Positions 15,268 to 23,866 of a stretch of DNA of 64,000 bases are shown piece by piece. Within the stretch, counting starts at the first letter, position 1; every line of letters begins with the position of its first letter. The DNA lies in the NCBI GenBank assembly GCA_019454165.1, contig CP075367.1, positions 1,838,805-1,902,804 of the forward strand, given 5' to 3'. The notes under the pieces are model-generated. The model saw only the letters and a program-made list of their open reading frames with translations, ran no database searches and was not told where the DNA came from. This DNA is from Anaerolineales bacterium. Its GTDB lineage: Bacteria; Chloroflexota; Anaerolineae; Anaerolineales; UBA11579. The translations under genes and the position numbers were made by a program.

Positions 15268-17619
15268 ATGTATGAATTAGGTTTGACCAGTTTTGAAGTC
15301 GGAGCCATCTGGGCCGTGTTTGGCGTTGCCATCCTCGGCCTGGCCTATGCGCTCTGGCTGCGCAAGGAAGTGATGGCGGCTGACGCCGGCACTCCCAAGA
15401 TGCAGGAGGTCTGGAGCGCCATCCGTGATGGCGCCAACGCCTACCTGGGTCGCCAGCTGCGCACCATTGTGCCCCTCATTGTTGTCCTGACCGTGGCCAT
15501 GTACCTCTCGGTGGCCATTGTGCCCCCCACCCCCGAGGCCATTGAGCGCTTCCACAACATGAACCCTGAGCAGATCCGCACGGTCGTCGGTGTGGGCCGC
15601 GCCGTAGGCTTCGTGATGGGCGCCGTGTTCTCCCTGTTGGTGGGCCAGATCGGTATGCGCATGGCGGTCAACGCCAACGTGCGTGTGGCCTCTGAGGCGC
15701 GCAACTCCTTCGGTGGCGCCCTCAAGATCGCCTACCGCGCCGGCACCATCACCGGCATGCTGACCGACGGCTTAGGCCTGCTGGGCGGCACGATCATCTT
15801 CATCTACTTCGGCATCGCCGCGCCTGACGCCCTGCTGGGCTTCGGCTTCGGCGGCACCCTGCTGGCGCTGTTCATGCGCGTCGGCGGCGGCATCTTCACC
15901 AAGGCTGCCGATGTAGGCGCTGACCTGGTCGGCAAGGTCGAGAACGACATCCCTGAGGATGACCCGCGCAACCCCGCCGTAGTGGCTGACCTGGTGGGTG
16001 ACAACGTGGGTGACTGCGCCGGCATGGCTGCAGACATCTTTGAATCCTACGAGGTGACCATCGTCTCCGGCCTGATCCTGGGTGTTGCCCTGCACGCCCT
16101 GACCGGCCACATCGAGTGGATCATCTACCCGCTGATCGTGCGCGGTATCGGTGTGCTGTCTTCCATCATCGGCACCTACGCGGTCAAAGCCGGCAAGGAA
16201 GGCAACGCAGCCAAGGCCATGAGCGCCATCTTCAGCGGCTTCCTGTCCTCCGCCGCCATCTCCGTGGTGCTGTTCTTCGCCGCCGCCCTGTTCTACCTGC
16301 AAGACGCCAGCCTGCCCGGTGGCTGGTGGCGCACCCCTACGGCCGTTGCCATCGGTGTGCTGTTGGCCATCCTGATCGACCGCATGACCGAATACTTCAC
16401 CGGCACGCACCAGAAGCCGGTTGACGAGATCAAGAAAGCGGCTGACACCGGCCCGGCCACCCTGATCCTTCAGGGCTTGTCCGTAGGCTACGAGTCTTCC
16501 GTATGGGCTGCGATCGTGATCGCCGCCACCATCTTCTCGTCCATCCTCATCTTCGGCGGCATCGGCTCCACTCCCGCTGAGACGATCACCTACATCCTCT
16601 ACGGCGTCGCCATGACCGGTATCGGCATGCTGACCCTGACCGGCAACAACGTGGCCATGGACTCCTTCGGCCCGATTGCTGACAACGCCAACGGCATCGG
16701 TGAGATGTCGTGGAGCGGCAAAACCGACAAGGTCACCAAGAAGGCGCAGCGCATCATGGCTGACCTGGATGCGGTGGGTAACACCACCAAGGCCATCACC
16801 AAGGGTGTCGCCATCGGTTCGGCCGTGATCGCGGCCGTAGCCCTGTTTGGCTCCTACCTGGTGGACGTAAGCCGTGCCCAGGCCGCCGCTGGCGTGCCGC
16901 TGGCCCAGCAGATCCAGTCCATCGGTATCCGCATTGACGTGCCACAGGTCTTCGTGGGCATGCTCATCGGTGGCGCCCTGCCCTGGCTGTTCTCCTCCTA
17001 CGCCATTCAGGCCGTCAGCCGCGCCGCAGCCCTCATCGTTGAGGAATGCCGCCGCCAGTTCGCCCGTGGCGTGCTGAAGGGCCGCGTCAAGCCTGACTAC
17101 AAGCAGGCCGTCAACATCTCCACCGGCGCCGCTCAGAAAGAGCTGGTGCCCCTGGCCGTGTTGGCCGTCGTCACCCCGATCCTGGTCGGTTTGCTGCTGG
17201 GCGTCAACGCCCTGGGCGGTTTCTTGGCTGGCATCATCCTCTCCGGCCAGCTGCTGGCGGTGTTCATGAACAACGCCGGTGGCGCCTGGGACAATGCCAA
17301 GAAGCTGATCGAAGACGAGCCCAAGACCCCCAAGAAGAACCTGGGCAAGGGCTCCGAGCGTCACAAGGCCAGCGTGGTTGGTGACACCGTCGGTGACCCG
17401 CTGAAGGACACTGCCGGCCCGGCCCTCAACCCCATGATCAAGGTGGTCAACCTGGTCTCGGTCATCATCGCCCCTGTGGTGGTGCAGATCGAGAACCTTG
17501 GCCCCGGCGAATGGACTGCGGCCGCCGTTCTGGTCGCCCTGCTGGCGTGGTCGATCCTCTCCAGCAAGAGCACTGGCTCCGTCGGCGCTAAGCCCAAGAA
17601 GGCTGTTGCCCGCCGCTAG
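15268..17619 (+). CDS. hppA: Membrane-bound proton-translocating pyrophosphatase
   Basis: 783 residues, about 16 membrane helices. It hydrolyses pyrophosphate and pumps H+ across the cytoplasmic membrane. The pyrophosphate site is plain: DVGADLVGKVENDIPEDDPR then NPAVVADLVGDNVGDCAGMA, and late in the chain GDTVGDPLKDTAGPALNPMI. At the site that sets potassium dependence the sequence reads GNTTKAITKG; Lys rather than Ala in this motif marks the K+-independent H+-pumping class. A good Shine-Dalgarno (AGGAG) precedes the ATG. The C-terminus ends in a basic tail (KPKKAVARR). A strong terminator follows. Confidence 0.95.
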   Translation: MYELGLTSFEVGAIWAVFGVAILGLAYALWLRKEVMAADAGTPKMQEVWSAIRDGANAYLGRQLRTIVPLIVVLTVAMYLSVAIVPPTPEAIERFHNMNPEQIRTVVGVGRAVGFVMGAVFSLLVGQIGMRMAVNANVRVASEARNSFGGALKIAYRAGTITGMLTDGLGLLGGTIIFIYFGIAAPDALLGFGFGGTLLALFMRVGGGIFTKAADVGADLVGKVENDIPEDDPRNPAVVADLVGDNVGDCAGMAADIFESYEVTIVSGLILGVALHALTGHIEWIIYPLIVRGIGVLSSIIGTYAVKAGKEGNAAKAMSAIFSGFLSSAAISVVLFFAAALFYLQDASLPGGWWRTPTAVAIGVLLAILIDRMTEYFTGTHQKPVDEIKKAADTGPATLILQGLSVGYESSVWAAIVIAATIFSSILIFGGIGSTPAETITYILYGVAMTGIGMLTLTGNNVAMDSFGPIADNANGIGEMSWSGKTDKVTKKAQRIMADLDAVGNTTKAITKGVAIGSAVIAAVALFGSYLVDVSRAQAAAGVPLAQQIQSIGIRIDVPQVFVGMLIGGALPWLFSSYAIQAVSRAAALIVEECRRQFARGVLKGRVKPDYKQAVNISTGAAQKELVPLAVLAVVTPILVGLLLGVNALGGFLAGIILSGQLLAVFMNNAGGAWDNAKKLIEDEPKTPKKNLGKGSERHKASVVGDTVGDPLKDTAGPALNPMIKVVNLVSVIIAPVVVQIENLGPGEWTAAAVLVALLAWSILSSKSTGSVGAKPKKAVARR

Positions 17620-17640
17620 GCGAGCTACTGTTTGAAACAA

Positions 17641-17674
17641 AAGACCCGCTGCAAATGCAGCGGGTCTTTTTTTG
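17641..17674. terminator. Terminator of hppA
   Basis: AAGACCCGCTGC, loop AAAT, GCAGCGGGTCTT followed by T5. An AAAA stretch on the other side could also help stop the facing ABC permease transcript. Confidence 0.9.
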
Positions 17675-17755
17675 TTGTCATACCAGCGCGTCGCATATGC
17701 TTGCATACCAAGCGCAGTTTGCGAAGCAAACTGCCGCGGCTGCGAGAGCAGCGCA

Positions 17756-18535
17756 CTATTCCTGCTTGCTGAACGCCCGCACCGCCGGCACCAGGAACAC
17801 GACAAAGAATCCCAGCAGCACCAGCACATCGAGACTCACCGGGTGCAGGCGGCTGGCCGCCAAAAAGCCGGGCTGCGCCGCGCCTGCCAGCACCACTTGG
17901 CGCAAGGCGTCCGTGGCATACGCCATAGGGTTGATGCGCACCAGCACATTCATCCAGCCCGGCAACCCGGCCAGTGGGAACAGCGCCCCGGAGAGCAGGA
18001 ACAGCGGCATCATCAGAAAATTGATGATGAGGTTGTAGCCTTCAATACCACGCAAGCGGGTCGAGACCAACAAACCCAACGCAGTACACACTGCCGCCAG
18101 CACCGCCATGATGCCTGTGAGCTGCGCCACCTGCCCCAGCGTGAGCGGCAAGCCCAGCAGCCAGGCCAGCGGCAAGGTCAGCACGCCTTGCAGCAGCGCG
18201 ATCGTGCTGCCGCTGGCAACTTTGCCAAGGGCCACCGCCAGCCGCGGTGCCGGCGACACCAGCACTTCTTTCAGAAAGCCAAACTCGCGGTCGTACACAA
18301 CTGAAATTGCCGTAAAGAGCGCAGTGAACATGATCGTCAGGCCGATCACGCCCGGATACACGAACGCAGTAAAGCTCACCCCGCCTAATGACGAAGTGCC
18401 CGACAGCAAGCTGGAAAGCCCGGTACCGAAGATCGCGAGATATAGCAGCGGCTGCGCCAGCGAGGTAACGATCCGCGAGCGGTTGCGCAGAAAGCGGGTC
18501 AGATCGCGCAACCAGATCGTATACAGCGCGCTCAC
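17756..18535 (-). CDS. ABC-2 type exporter permease (DrrB-like)
   Basis: 259 residues, six hydrophobic helices. The N-terminus IWLRDLTRFLRNRSRIVTSL and the conserved FVYPGVIGLTIMFTALFTAI and LKEVLVSPAPRLAVALGKV segments are typical of ABC2_membrane proteins of the daunorubicin-resistance type. The start overlaps the stop of the ATPase gene by 4 nt. With that ATPase it forms a two-gene exporter, probably a dimer of each. Substrate unknown; drugs, lipids or glycans are exported by relatives. Confidence 0.88.
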   Translation of the reverse strand: MSALYTIWLRDLTRFLRNRSRIVTSLAQPLLYLAIFGTGLSSLLSGTSSLGGVSFTAFVYPGVIGLTIMFTALFTAISVVYDREFGFLKEVLVSPAPRLAVALGKVASGSTIALLQGVLTLPLAWLLGLPLTLGQVAQLTGIMAVLAAVCTALGLLVSTRLRGIEGYNLIINFLMMPLFLLSGALFPLAGLPGWMNVLVRINPMAYATDALRQVVLAGAAQPGFLAASRLHPVSLDVLVLLGFFVVFLVPAVRAFSKQE

Positions 18536-19533
18536 CGGTCGCCTCCTCGCTCGCGCCGTCCCATGCGGCCGCGCCGGCCCAGCGTCTCGCTGGCCTCCGC
18601 CGCCTCGGCGCGGATGCCGCGCCCGGTCAGCTTGATGAACACATCCTCCAACGAAGGGCGCCGCAGGTTGACCGCTTGCACGGCGATGCCCGCGCCATCC
18701 AACAACGCCACCAATTCGGGTATGCGCCGCGGCCCATCGGCCACTTCCACCACCAGACCATCTGGCCCTTGGCGTGGCTCCAGTTGCGCCCGCTGGCGCA
18801 GCAGCTCGCTCGCCGCGGCCACATCCGTCACGCGGATATGCAGCACATCCCCGCCCAGCGTGGCCTTGAGCGCCGCGGGCGTATCCAGGGCAACCAGCTT
18901 GCCACCGTCAATGATGGCGGTACGGTCGCAATCCTCTGCTTCTTCAAGATAATGGGTGGTCAGGAAGATGGTCGCGCCGGCCTGCTGGCGCAGCGCGGCC
19001 AAATAGTCCCAAATCGCCCGGCGCGTCTGCGGGTCAAGCCCAACCGTGGGCTCATCCAGAAATAGCACCTGCGGCTGGTGCAGCAGGCCGCGGGCCAGCT
19101 CCAGCCGGCGGCGCATGCCGCCGGAGAAGTTGCGCACGGGTTCGTGCTGGCGTTCGGCCAGCTCCACCAACGCCAGCAGCTCCGCCGCCCGCTGACGGAA
19201 CAGCGGCCGGGGCATGTTGTAAATCCGGGCGTGAAAGTCCAGATTCTCCCAGGCGGTGAGCTGCTCATCCACGCTTGGACCTTGAAACACCACGCCGATA
19301 TGGCGGCGCACCTCGGCGGGCTGGCTGGCTACGTCGTAGCCGGCCACCCGTGCGCTGCCGCGGCTGGGCCGCAGCAGCGTGGTCAGCAGGCCAACGGTGG
19401 TGGTCTTGCCGCCGCCGTTGGGGCCAAGCAGAGCGAATATCTCGCCCTGCTGTATTTCAAGGTTAAGCGCATCAACGGCAACCAGATCGCCGTAATCGCG
19501 CCCAAGCCCCTTTGTTTCGATCACAGTTGACAT
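18532..19533 (-). CDS. ABC exporter ATP-binding protein (DrrA-like)
   Basis: 333 residues from ATG 19533, chosen because a -10 box lies just 7 nt upstream and the family begins here (MSTVIETKGLGRDYG). Walker A is GPNGGGKTTTVGLL, with Gly where most have Ala. The signature is FSGGMRRRLELARGL, Walker B VLFLDEPTVGLDP, and the switch His is in LTTHYLEEAE. A C-terminal DUF4162-like extension (about 225-310), typical of DrrA, follows, and then an Arg/Glu-rich tail. It energises the permease encoded next. Confidence 0.92.
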   Translation of the reverse strand: MSTVIETKGLGRDYGDLVAVDALNLEIQQGEIFALLGPNGGGKTTTVGLLTTLLRPSRGSARVAGYDVASQPAEVRRHIGVVFQGPSVDEQLTAWENLDFHARIYNMPRPLFRQRAAELLALVELAERQHEPVRNFSGGMRRRLELARGLLHQPQVLFLDEPTVGLDPQTRRAIWDYLAALRQQAGATIFLTTHYLEEAEDCDRTAIIDGGKLVALDTPAALKATLGGDVLHIRVTDVAAASELLRQRAQLEPRQGPDGLVVEVADGPRRIPELVALLDGAGIAVQAVNLRRPSLEDVFIKLTGRGIRAEAAEASETLGRRGRMGRRERGGDR

Positions 19534-19540
19534 GCAGCGA

Positions 19541-19570
19541 ATGATAAGCTCAAGCGCTGTGTCTGTGCAA
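19541..19570 (-). promoter_or_regulatory. Promoter of the DrrAB-like exporter (leaderless type)
   Basis: Minus strand: TTGCAC, 18-nt spacer, TATCAT, then 7 nt to the ATG at 19533. No ribosome site fits in the gap. Confidence 0.6.
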
Positions 19571-19641
19571 GCAGGCACCGCTTTGCAACGCTTTTCCTTG
19601 CATGTATGCCCCTAAAATGGCATACTACTTTCCCATATCGC

Positions 19642-22600
19642 ATGGCAACTACCAATTTACGTGACTATTTACAGGGAATCGAGCAGTTCATCGATTCAGC
19701 CCAGGTGGAAGACGCCCTGGCCCATTGCCGCCATGTGCTCAAAACCTTCCCCAAGAACATCGACACCTATCGCCTGATGGGCAAGGCCTACCTGGAGAGC
19801 AAACGTCACAGCGAGGCCAGTGACCTCTTCCAGCGCGTACTGTCCTCTATCCCAGATGATTTCGTAGCCCACATCGGCATGAGCATCATCCGCGAGGATG
19901 AAGGCCACCTGGACGCCGCCATCTGGCACATGGAACGCGCCTTTGAGTCGCAGCCCTCCAACAAAGCTGTCCAGGGCGAGGTTCGCCGCTTATATGGCAT
20001 GCGTGAAGGCTACGAGCCGCCCAAGGTGCGCCTGACCCGCGGCGCCCTGGCACGCATGTACTCGCACGGCGACCTGTACAACCAGGCCATCAGCGAACTG
20101 CGCAACGCCCTGGCGGAAGATGCCCAGCGCCCAGACCTGCAGGTGCTGCTGGCTGAGATGCACTTCAAGAACAACCAGCCGGCAGAAGCCACTGAAGTCT
20201 GCCACCAGATCATTCAAAAGCTGCCCTACTGCCTATACGCCAACCGCGTCATGGTGGACATTCTGCGCAATGCTCAGCAAGATGTGGAAGCCAATCCGTA
20301 CTGGGAACGCGTAGAAGAGCTTGACCCGTACGCCGCCCAGGTCAGCACTCTTAAAGATGTATCCCTGGTTCCCCCAGAGAGTGTGACGCTCGAAGCGCTG
20401 GAGCTTGACAGCCCCATGCTGCTGGGCGCGCCGGCCGCCACGGACCAGGACGCGCCTGACTTTGAAAAAGAAGACCTGCCAGATTGGCTTTCTGTTGAAA
20501 ATCTCGAAACATCCGGCGAGCCGGATGCAGAAGCAGACAGTTCCGTCCTGAGCAGCCTCGAAGGCTTGGAGCCTGTCGCCCCGGCCGCGGGGGGCGCCTT
20601 CATGGACGATGTATCCGAAGACATGCCCACCGGCGATGAGCAATCGCCATTCAAGACCGGCGCGCTGCAACCGGATGAGATCCCCGATTGGCTGCGCGAG
20701 CTGCGGCCCGGCAGCAGCGCCCCCGGCGCAACTGCCGCTCTGCCAGACGAGCCGCCCGGCAAACGCTGGACCGAGGAGTTCGCCGAGGCCGGCTTCTCTC
20801 CCACTGGCCCGCTGAACCTCGACCCGCCGCTGGAAGACCCCACCGACGCGGCCGAGCCCAGCGCCCAGGCCCCCATCGACCCGGCCCACGACGATTCGCC
20901 GCAACCCAGCCGGCCTACCGGCTGGCTGCCCACGGGCGAGCTGAGCTGGCTCGACTCCGCATTCACAGACGGCGAAGAAGCTCCCGCTGCCAATGAGGAC
21001 GATGAGGAGCCGGCCGCCTCAGCTGAAACCGCGGCTGAGTCTCCCACCCCAACCTGGCTGGCCGAACTCGACCAGGCTGACCTCGAACATACCCAGCCCA
21101 CGCGCCCCGTCGCGGCTTTCACCGACGCACCTGAACTCATCGACCCCGCCCCTCCAGCTGACGAACCTGAAGCCGCAGAGCCCGAGCTGCCGCAGGTGAC
21201 CGCGGAGCCGGCAAAACGACCCACCGAGCCCGTCGTCAATTGGTTGGGCGAGTTGCAAGCCAGCTCCGGCATGGCCGACGATCTTGAGCAAGAGGCCGAC
21301 GAAGAAGACGCTCTCAGCGCAGACGCCGATAGCACCCAGCGCTTTGACGCGCTGGGTTGGGACGCACCCGCAGCGGACTCCGAAGCTGAGCAGCTAGAGG
21401 CAGCAGCCGAACAACCTGCCACCGCAAGCCCCAGCCAGGAAGAGCAGGAAACGCTCAACTGGCTGGAAGGGTTGGCCGCCCGCCGCGGCGCGGCCGAAGA
21501 TGAGCTGCTCACAGAGCCGGAAGAACGCCGCACCTCCAAGCCCGAATGGCTGGATGCCCAGCCGAATGAAGAAGACGGCCCAACCGCAGCCGCTGAAGCG
21601 TCTGCGCCATTAAGTGACAACCTGAGCTGGCTCGATGAGCTGGCGGCTGCCTCAGGTTCCGTGGCAGCCGCCACCCAGGATCTGCCAGAGACAGCCCCGG
21701 AAGCGCAAGAGGCCCACGGCCTGGAAGAGGATTCGCCTTTCAGCCAGCCAGACCCGGAAATGCCTGCCGAAGAAACCCAGGAATCCACGCCCGGCTGGCT
21801 GCGCCAATTCACCGGCTCACTACAGAACGCCGATGATGCCAACGAGCCCATCGCCCCGCGCCCGCTTGACGATGCGCCAGACTGGCTGAGCGAATTGCGC
21901 CCGCAGGATGATGCGCCGGCTACGCAGCCGCTGACAGCACCCGAGGCGACCCCACATGAAGACATTCCTGACTGGCTAAGCCAGCTCAGCAAAGAGCAAG
22001 ACCAGGCCGCCAGCCAAACCCCAGCGGCTACCCAACCCAGCCATTCGCAGGATGTGCCCGATTGGCTGCAGCAACTCAGCCAGCAGGAAACCGCTGGCGG
22101 CACAGGCAGCTTACCCACCACTCCCCCCAGCTCAGCCCCGGCAGAACCTGCCGAGGCTGAGCCTGCCAGCGAGGAAGGGGACTTGCGACCAGAGGAAACC
22201 GAAGAGGAACCAACTCCCGCACCGGCTATCGAGCCCACCTGGGTACCGGCCAGCCAACTCAGCGAACCTGCCTCGCCGATAGAGTCCGCTGAAGAACCCG
22301 GTTACGCGGAAGAGCAAGAGGAAGAAGTCGAATACGAGACCATCACCTTCTCCGGCAGTCTCGAAGCCCAGCCTGAGCCCGAAGCGCGCCAGGATGAGCA
22401 AGCTGAAGTAGGCGAAGCTGAATACGTCTCCCTTGCAGAGGATGAACCTGCTGGCGACGAGGATGCTTACAGCGAGCACTCGTTGGACGACGAAGAAGCA
22501 GAGCCAGCTACACCTGACGAAGTTGAACTCCCCAGCAGTGCGCAAGCGGAGCCAGAGCTACAGCCCGAGCCTGCGCCACAGCGCCAGCCTGAGCCAATGG

Positions 22601-22935
22601 CTCAGGCTGCCCACGCCGAGACCAGCGCCCCGCCCGCAGAGGCCAAGCCGGCCCGCAAACGCAGCCGCGGGCTCTCGCCAGAAGAGATCGAGGATCGCCT
22701 GGCCGGCGCCCGCCAGGCGCTGAGTTACGGCAACATCAACGACGCCGCCGAAGCCTATAGCTACTTCCTGCGCCGCCGCATCCGCCTGGATGATGTCATT
22801 GCCGATCTACGCGCCGCCTCCCGCCGCTTCCCGCGCCAGGTGGCCGTCTGGCAGACCCTCGGCGACGCCTACATGCGCAACAACGAGCTCACCGAAGCCC
22901 TGGATTGTTACAGCCGCGCCAAGGCGCTGCTGTGA
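19642..22935 (+). CDS. Large TPR protein with repeated Trp-Leu motifs in an acidic linker
   Basis: 1097 residues from ATG 19642. Residues about 1-225 are TPR repeats (ALAHCRHVLKTFPKNIDTYR, AYLESKRHSEASDLFQRVLS, HGDLYNQAISELRNALAEDA). Residues about 240-980 are a Pro/Glu/Ala/Asp-rich, probably disordered region. It holds about 13 short motifs of the form (P/L)xWLxxL: PDWLSVENL, PDWLRELRP, LSWLDSAF, PTWLAEL, VNWLGEL, LNWLEGL, LSWLDEL, PDWLSELRP, PDWLSQLS, PDWLQQLS. A basic patch (KPARKRSRGLSPEE) leads to a C-terminal TPR-like pair (about 1000-1097). Not a known enzyme; more likely a scaffold binding many copies of one partner. ndk follows behind a terminator hairpin. Confidence 0.75.
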   Translation: MATTNLRDYLQGIEQFIDSAQVEDALAHCRHVLKTFPKNIDTYRLMGKAYLESKRHSEASDLFQRVLSSIPDDFVAHIGMSIIREDEGHLDAAIWHMERAFESQPSNKAVQGEVRRLYGMREGYEPPKVRLTRGALARMYSHGDLYNQAISELRNALAEDAQRPDLQVLLAEMHFKNNQPAEATEVCHQIIQKLPYCLYANRVMVDILRNAQQDVEANPYWERVEELDPYAAQVSTLKDVSLVPPESVTLEALELDSPMLLGAPAATDQDAPDFEKEDLPDWLSVENLETSGEPDAEADSSVLSSLEGLEPVAPAAGGAFMDDVSEDMPTGDEQSPFKTGALQPDEIPDWLRELRPGSSAPGATAALPDEPPGKRWTEEFAEAGFSPTGPLNLDPPLEDPTDAAEPSAQAPIDPAHDDSPQPSRPTGWLPTGELSWLDSAFTDGEEAPAANEDDEEPAASAETAAESPTPTWLAELDQADLEHTQPTRPVAAFTDAPELIDPAPPADEPEAAEPELPQVTAEPAKRPTEPVVNWLGELQASSGMADDLEQEADEEDALSADADSTQRFDALGWDAPAADSEAEQLEAAAEQPATASPSQEEQETLNWLEGLAARRGAAEDELLTEPEERRTSKPEWLDAQPNEEDGPTAAAEASAPLSDNLSWLDELAAASGSVAAATQDLPETAPEAQEAHGLEEDSPFSQPDPEMPAEETQESTPGWLRQFTGSLQNADDANEPIAPRPLDDAPDWLSELRPQDDAPATQPLTAPEATPHEDIPDWLSQLSKEQDQAASQTPAATQPSHSQDVPDWLQQLSQQETAGGTGSLPTTPPSSAPAEPAEAEPASEEGDLRPEETEEEPTPAPAIEPTWVPASQLSEPASPIESAEEPGYAEEQEEEVEYETITFSGSLEAQPEPEARQDEQAEVGEAEYVSLAEDEPAGDEDAYSEHSLDDEEAEPATPDEVELPSSAQAEPELQPEPAPQRQPEPMAQAAHAETSAPPAEAKPARKRSRGLSPEEIEDRLAGARQALSYGNINDAAEAYSYFLRRRIRLDDVIADLRAASRRFPRQVAVWQTLGDAYMRNNELTEALDCYSRAKALL

Positions 22936-22964
22936 CCCGCACCGTTGGCAAAGCCTTACTTGGT

Positions 22965-22996
22965 AAAATGCTCAGAATAAATTCTGAGCATTTTTT
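22965..22996 (+). terminator. Strong terminator hairpin immediately before ndk
   Basis: AAAATGCTCAGAA, loop TAAA, TTCTGAGCATTTT with T6 run; a perfect 13-bp stem ending only 11 nt before the ndk start codon and running up to its ribosome site. Confidence 0.85.
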
Positions 22997-23007
22997 GTGG
23001 AGGAACA

Positions 23008-23463
23008 TTGGAACGCAGTCTCGTATTGGTAAAGCCAGATGGTGTCCAGCGCGGTCTGGTGGGCGAGATCATTGCCCGCCTGGAACGCCGCGGCCTGCGC
23101 CTGGCCGGCGCCAAGTTCATGCAAGTCACCACCGCCCTGGCTGAAGAGCACTACGCCGAGCACAAGGGCAAGCCCTTCTACAACGGCCTGGTGGAGTACA
23201 TCACCTCGGCCCCCGTGATGGCGATGGCCTGGGAAGGCCCCAACGCCGTGGCCGCCATCCGCCAGACCATGGGCGCCACCCGCCCCACCGAAGCCGCCCC
23301 CGGCACCATCCGCCACGACTTCGGCCTGGAAGTCGGCCGCAACCTGACCCACGCCTCCGACAAGCCGGAGACCGGCGAACGCGAGGTGGGTTTATGGTTC
23401 AAGCCTGATGAGCTGGTGAGCTGGACCCGCGATATCGACAAGTGGGTCTTCGAAGGCAAATAG
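23008..23463 (+). CDS. ndk: Nucleoside diphosphate kinase
   Basis: 151 residues. The start is TTG, preceded by GGAGG at good spacing, and the protein opens ERSLVLVKPDGVQRGLVGEI as all Ndk do. It transfers the gamma phosphate from ATP to other NDPs through a phosphohistidine, here the His in NLTHASDKPETGERE; the usual HGSD is HASD. Other family blocks are GKPFYNGLVEYITSAPVMAM and MGATRPTEAAPGTIR. Cytosolic, normally a hexamer or tetramer. A terminator hairpin just upstream suggests attenuation or a very close start site; a strong bidirectional terminator follows. Confidence 0.96.
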   Translation: MERSLVLVKPDGVQRGLVGEIIARLERRGLRLAGAKFMQVTTALAEEHYAEHKGKPFYNGLVEYITSAPVMAMAWEGPNAVAAIRQTMGATRPTEAAPGTIRHDFGLEVGRNLTHASDKPETGEREVGLWFKPDELVSWTRDIDKWVFEGK

Positions 23464-23490
23464 CCTCAGAGTTAAAAACAAAAAATAAAA

Positions 23491-23516
23491 AAAGCGGCCG
23501 CTCGGCCGCTTTTTTT
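23491..23516. terminator. Bidirectional terminator between ndk and rsfS
   Basis: AAAGCGGCCG, CT, CGGCCGCTTT with an A-run before and a T-run after, serving both converging genes. Confidence 0.92.
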
Positions 23517-23518
23517 AT

Positions 23519-23863
23519 TTACTGCAAATGCAGCACCACTTTGGCTTCTTCCCACAGATCCTCCAGCCGGTAATACTCGCGCTGGGAATGCGAGAACAGG
23601 TGCACCATCACACTGCCAAAGTCGGCCAGCAGCCAGCCTTCGCCGGGTTTGCCCTCCAGGCGCGGCTTATAGCTCACCTGCGGGCGGATCTCGTCCACAA
23701 TCGCGTCTTGCAAGGCCTTGAGATTGCGTTCGCTCGTGCCGGAGGCGATCACGAAGTAGTCTGTGATAGGCGCCTGCTCACGCAAATCAAGCACCAGAAT
23801 ATCCTCGCCCTTCTTGTCTTCCAGGGCGTCAACGATCTTTCGAGCCAGTTCTAAGGGTTCCAA
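23519..23863 (-). CDS. rsfS: Ribosomal silencing factor RsfS (Iojap family)
   Basis: 114 residues, TTG start at 23863 with AGGATAGG upstream. Family motifs are plain: KKGEDILVLDLREQAPITDY, FVIASGTSERNLKALQDAI and GWLLADFGSVMVHLFSHSQR. RsfS binds ribosomal protein uL14 and blocks joining of the subunits when nutrients are scarce. It is the last gene of the minus-strand run that begins with the molybdenum hydroxylase genes, four bases after thpR. Confidence 0.95.
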   Translation of the reverse strand: MEPLELARKIVDALEDKKGEDILVLDLREQAPITDYFVIASGTSERNLKALQDAIVDEIRPQVSYKPRLEGKPGEGWLLADFGSVMVHLFSHSQREYYRLEDLWEEAKVVLHLQ

Positions 23864-23866
23864 TAC

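Noticed and set aside
15772..17829. A 685-codon open frame on the minus strand across hppA
   Set aside because: It is antisense to a fully conserved gene, has His/Gln/Asp-rich low-complexity translation and no ribosome site; a by-product of GC-rich codon use.
17756..19533. Link of the DrrAB-like exporter to hppA as one functional unit
   Set aside because: They are convergent and separated by a strong terminator.
20274..22238. A 654-codon Ser-rich open frame opposite the TPR gene
   Set aside because: The Ser/Gly/Ala repeats are the complement of the Pro/Glu/Ala linker codons; no family features and no start signals.
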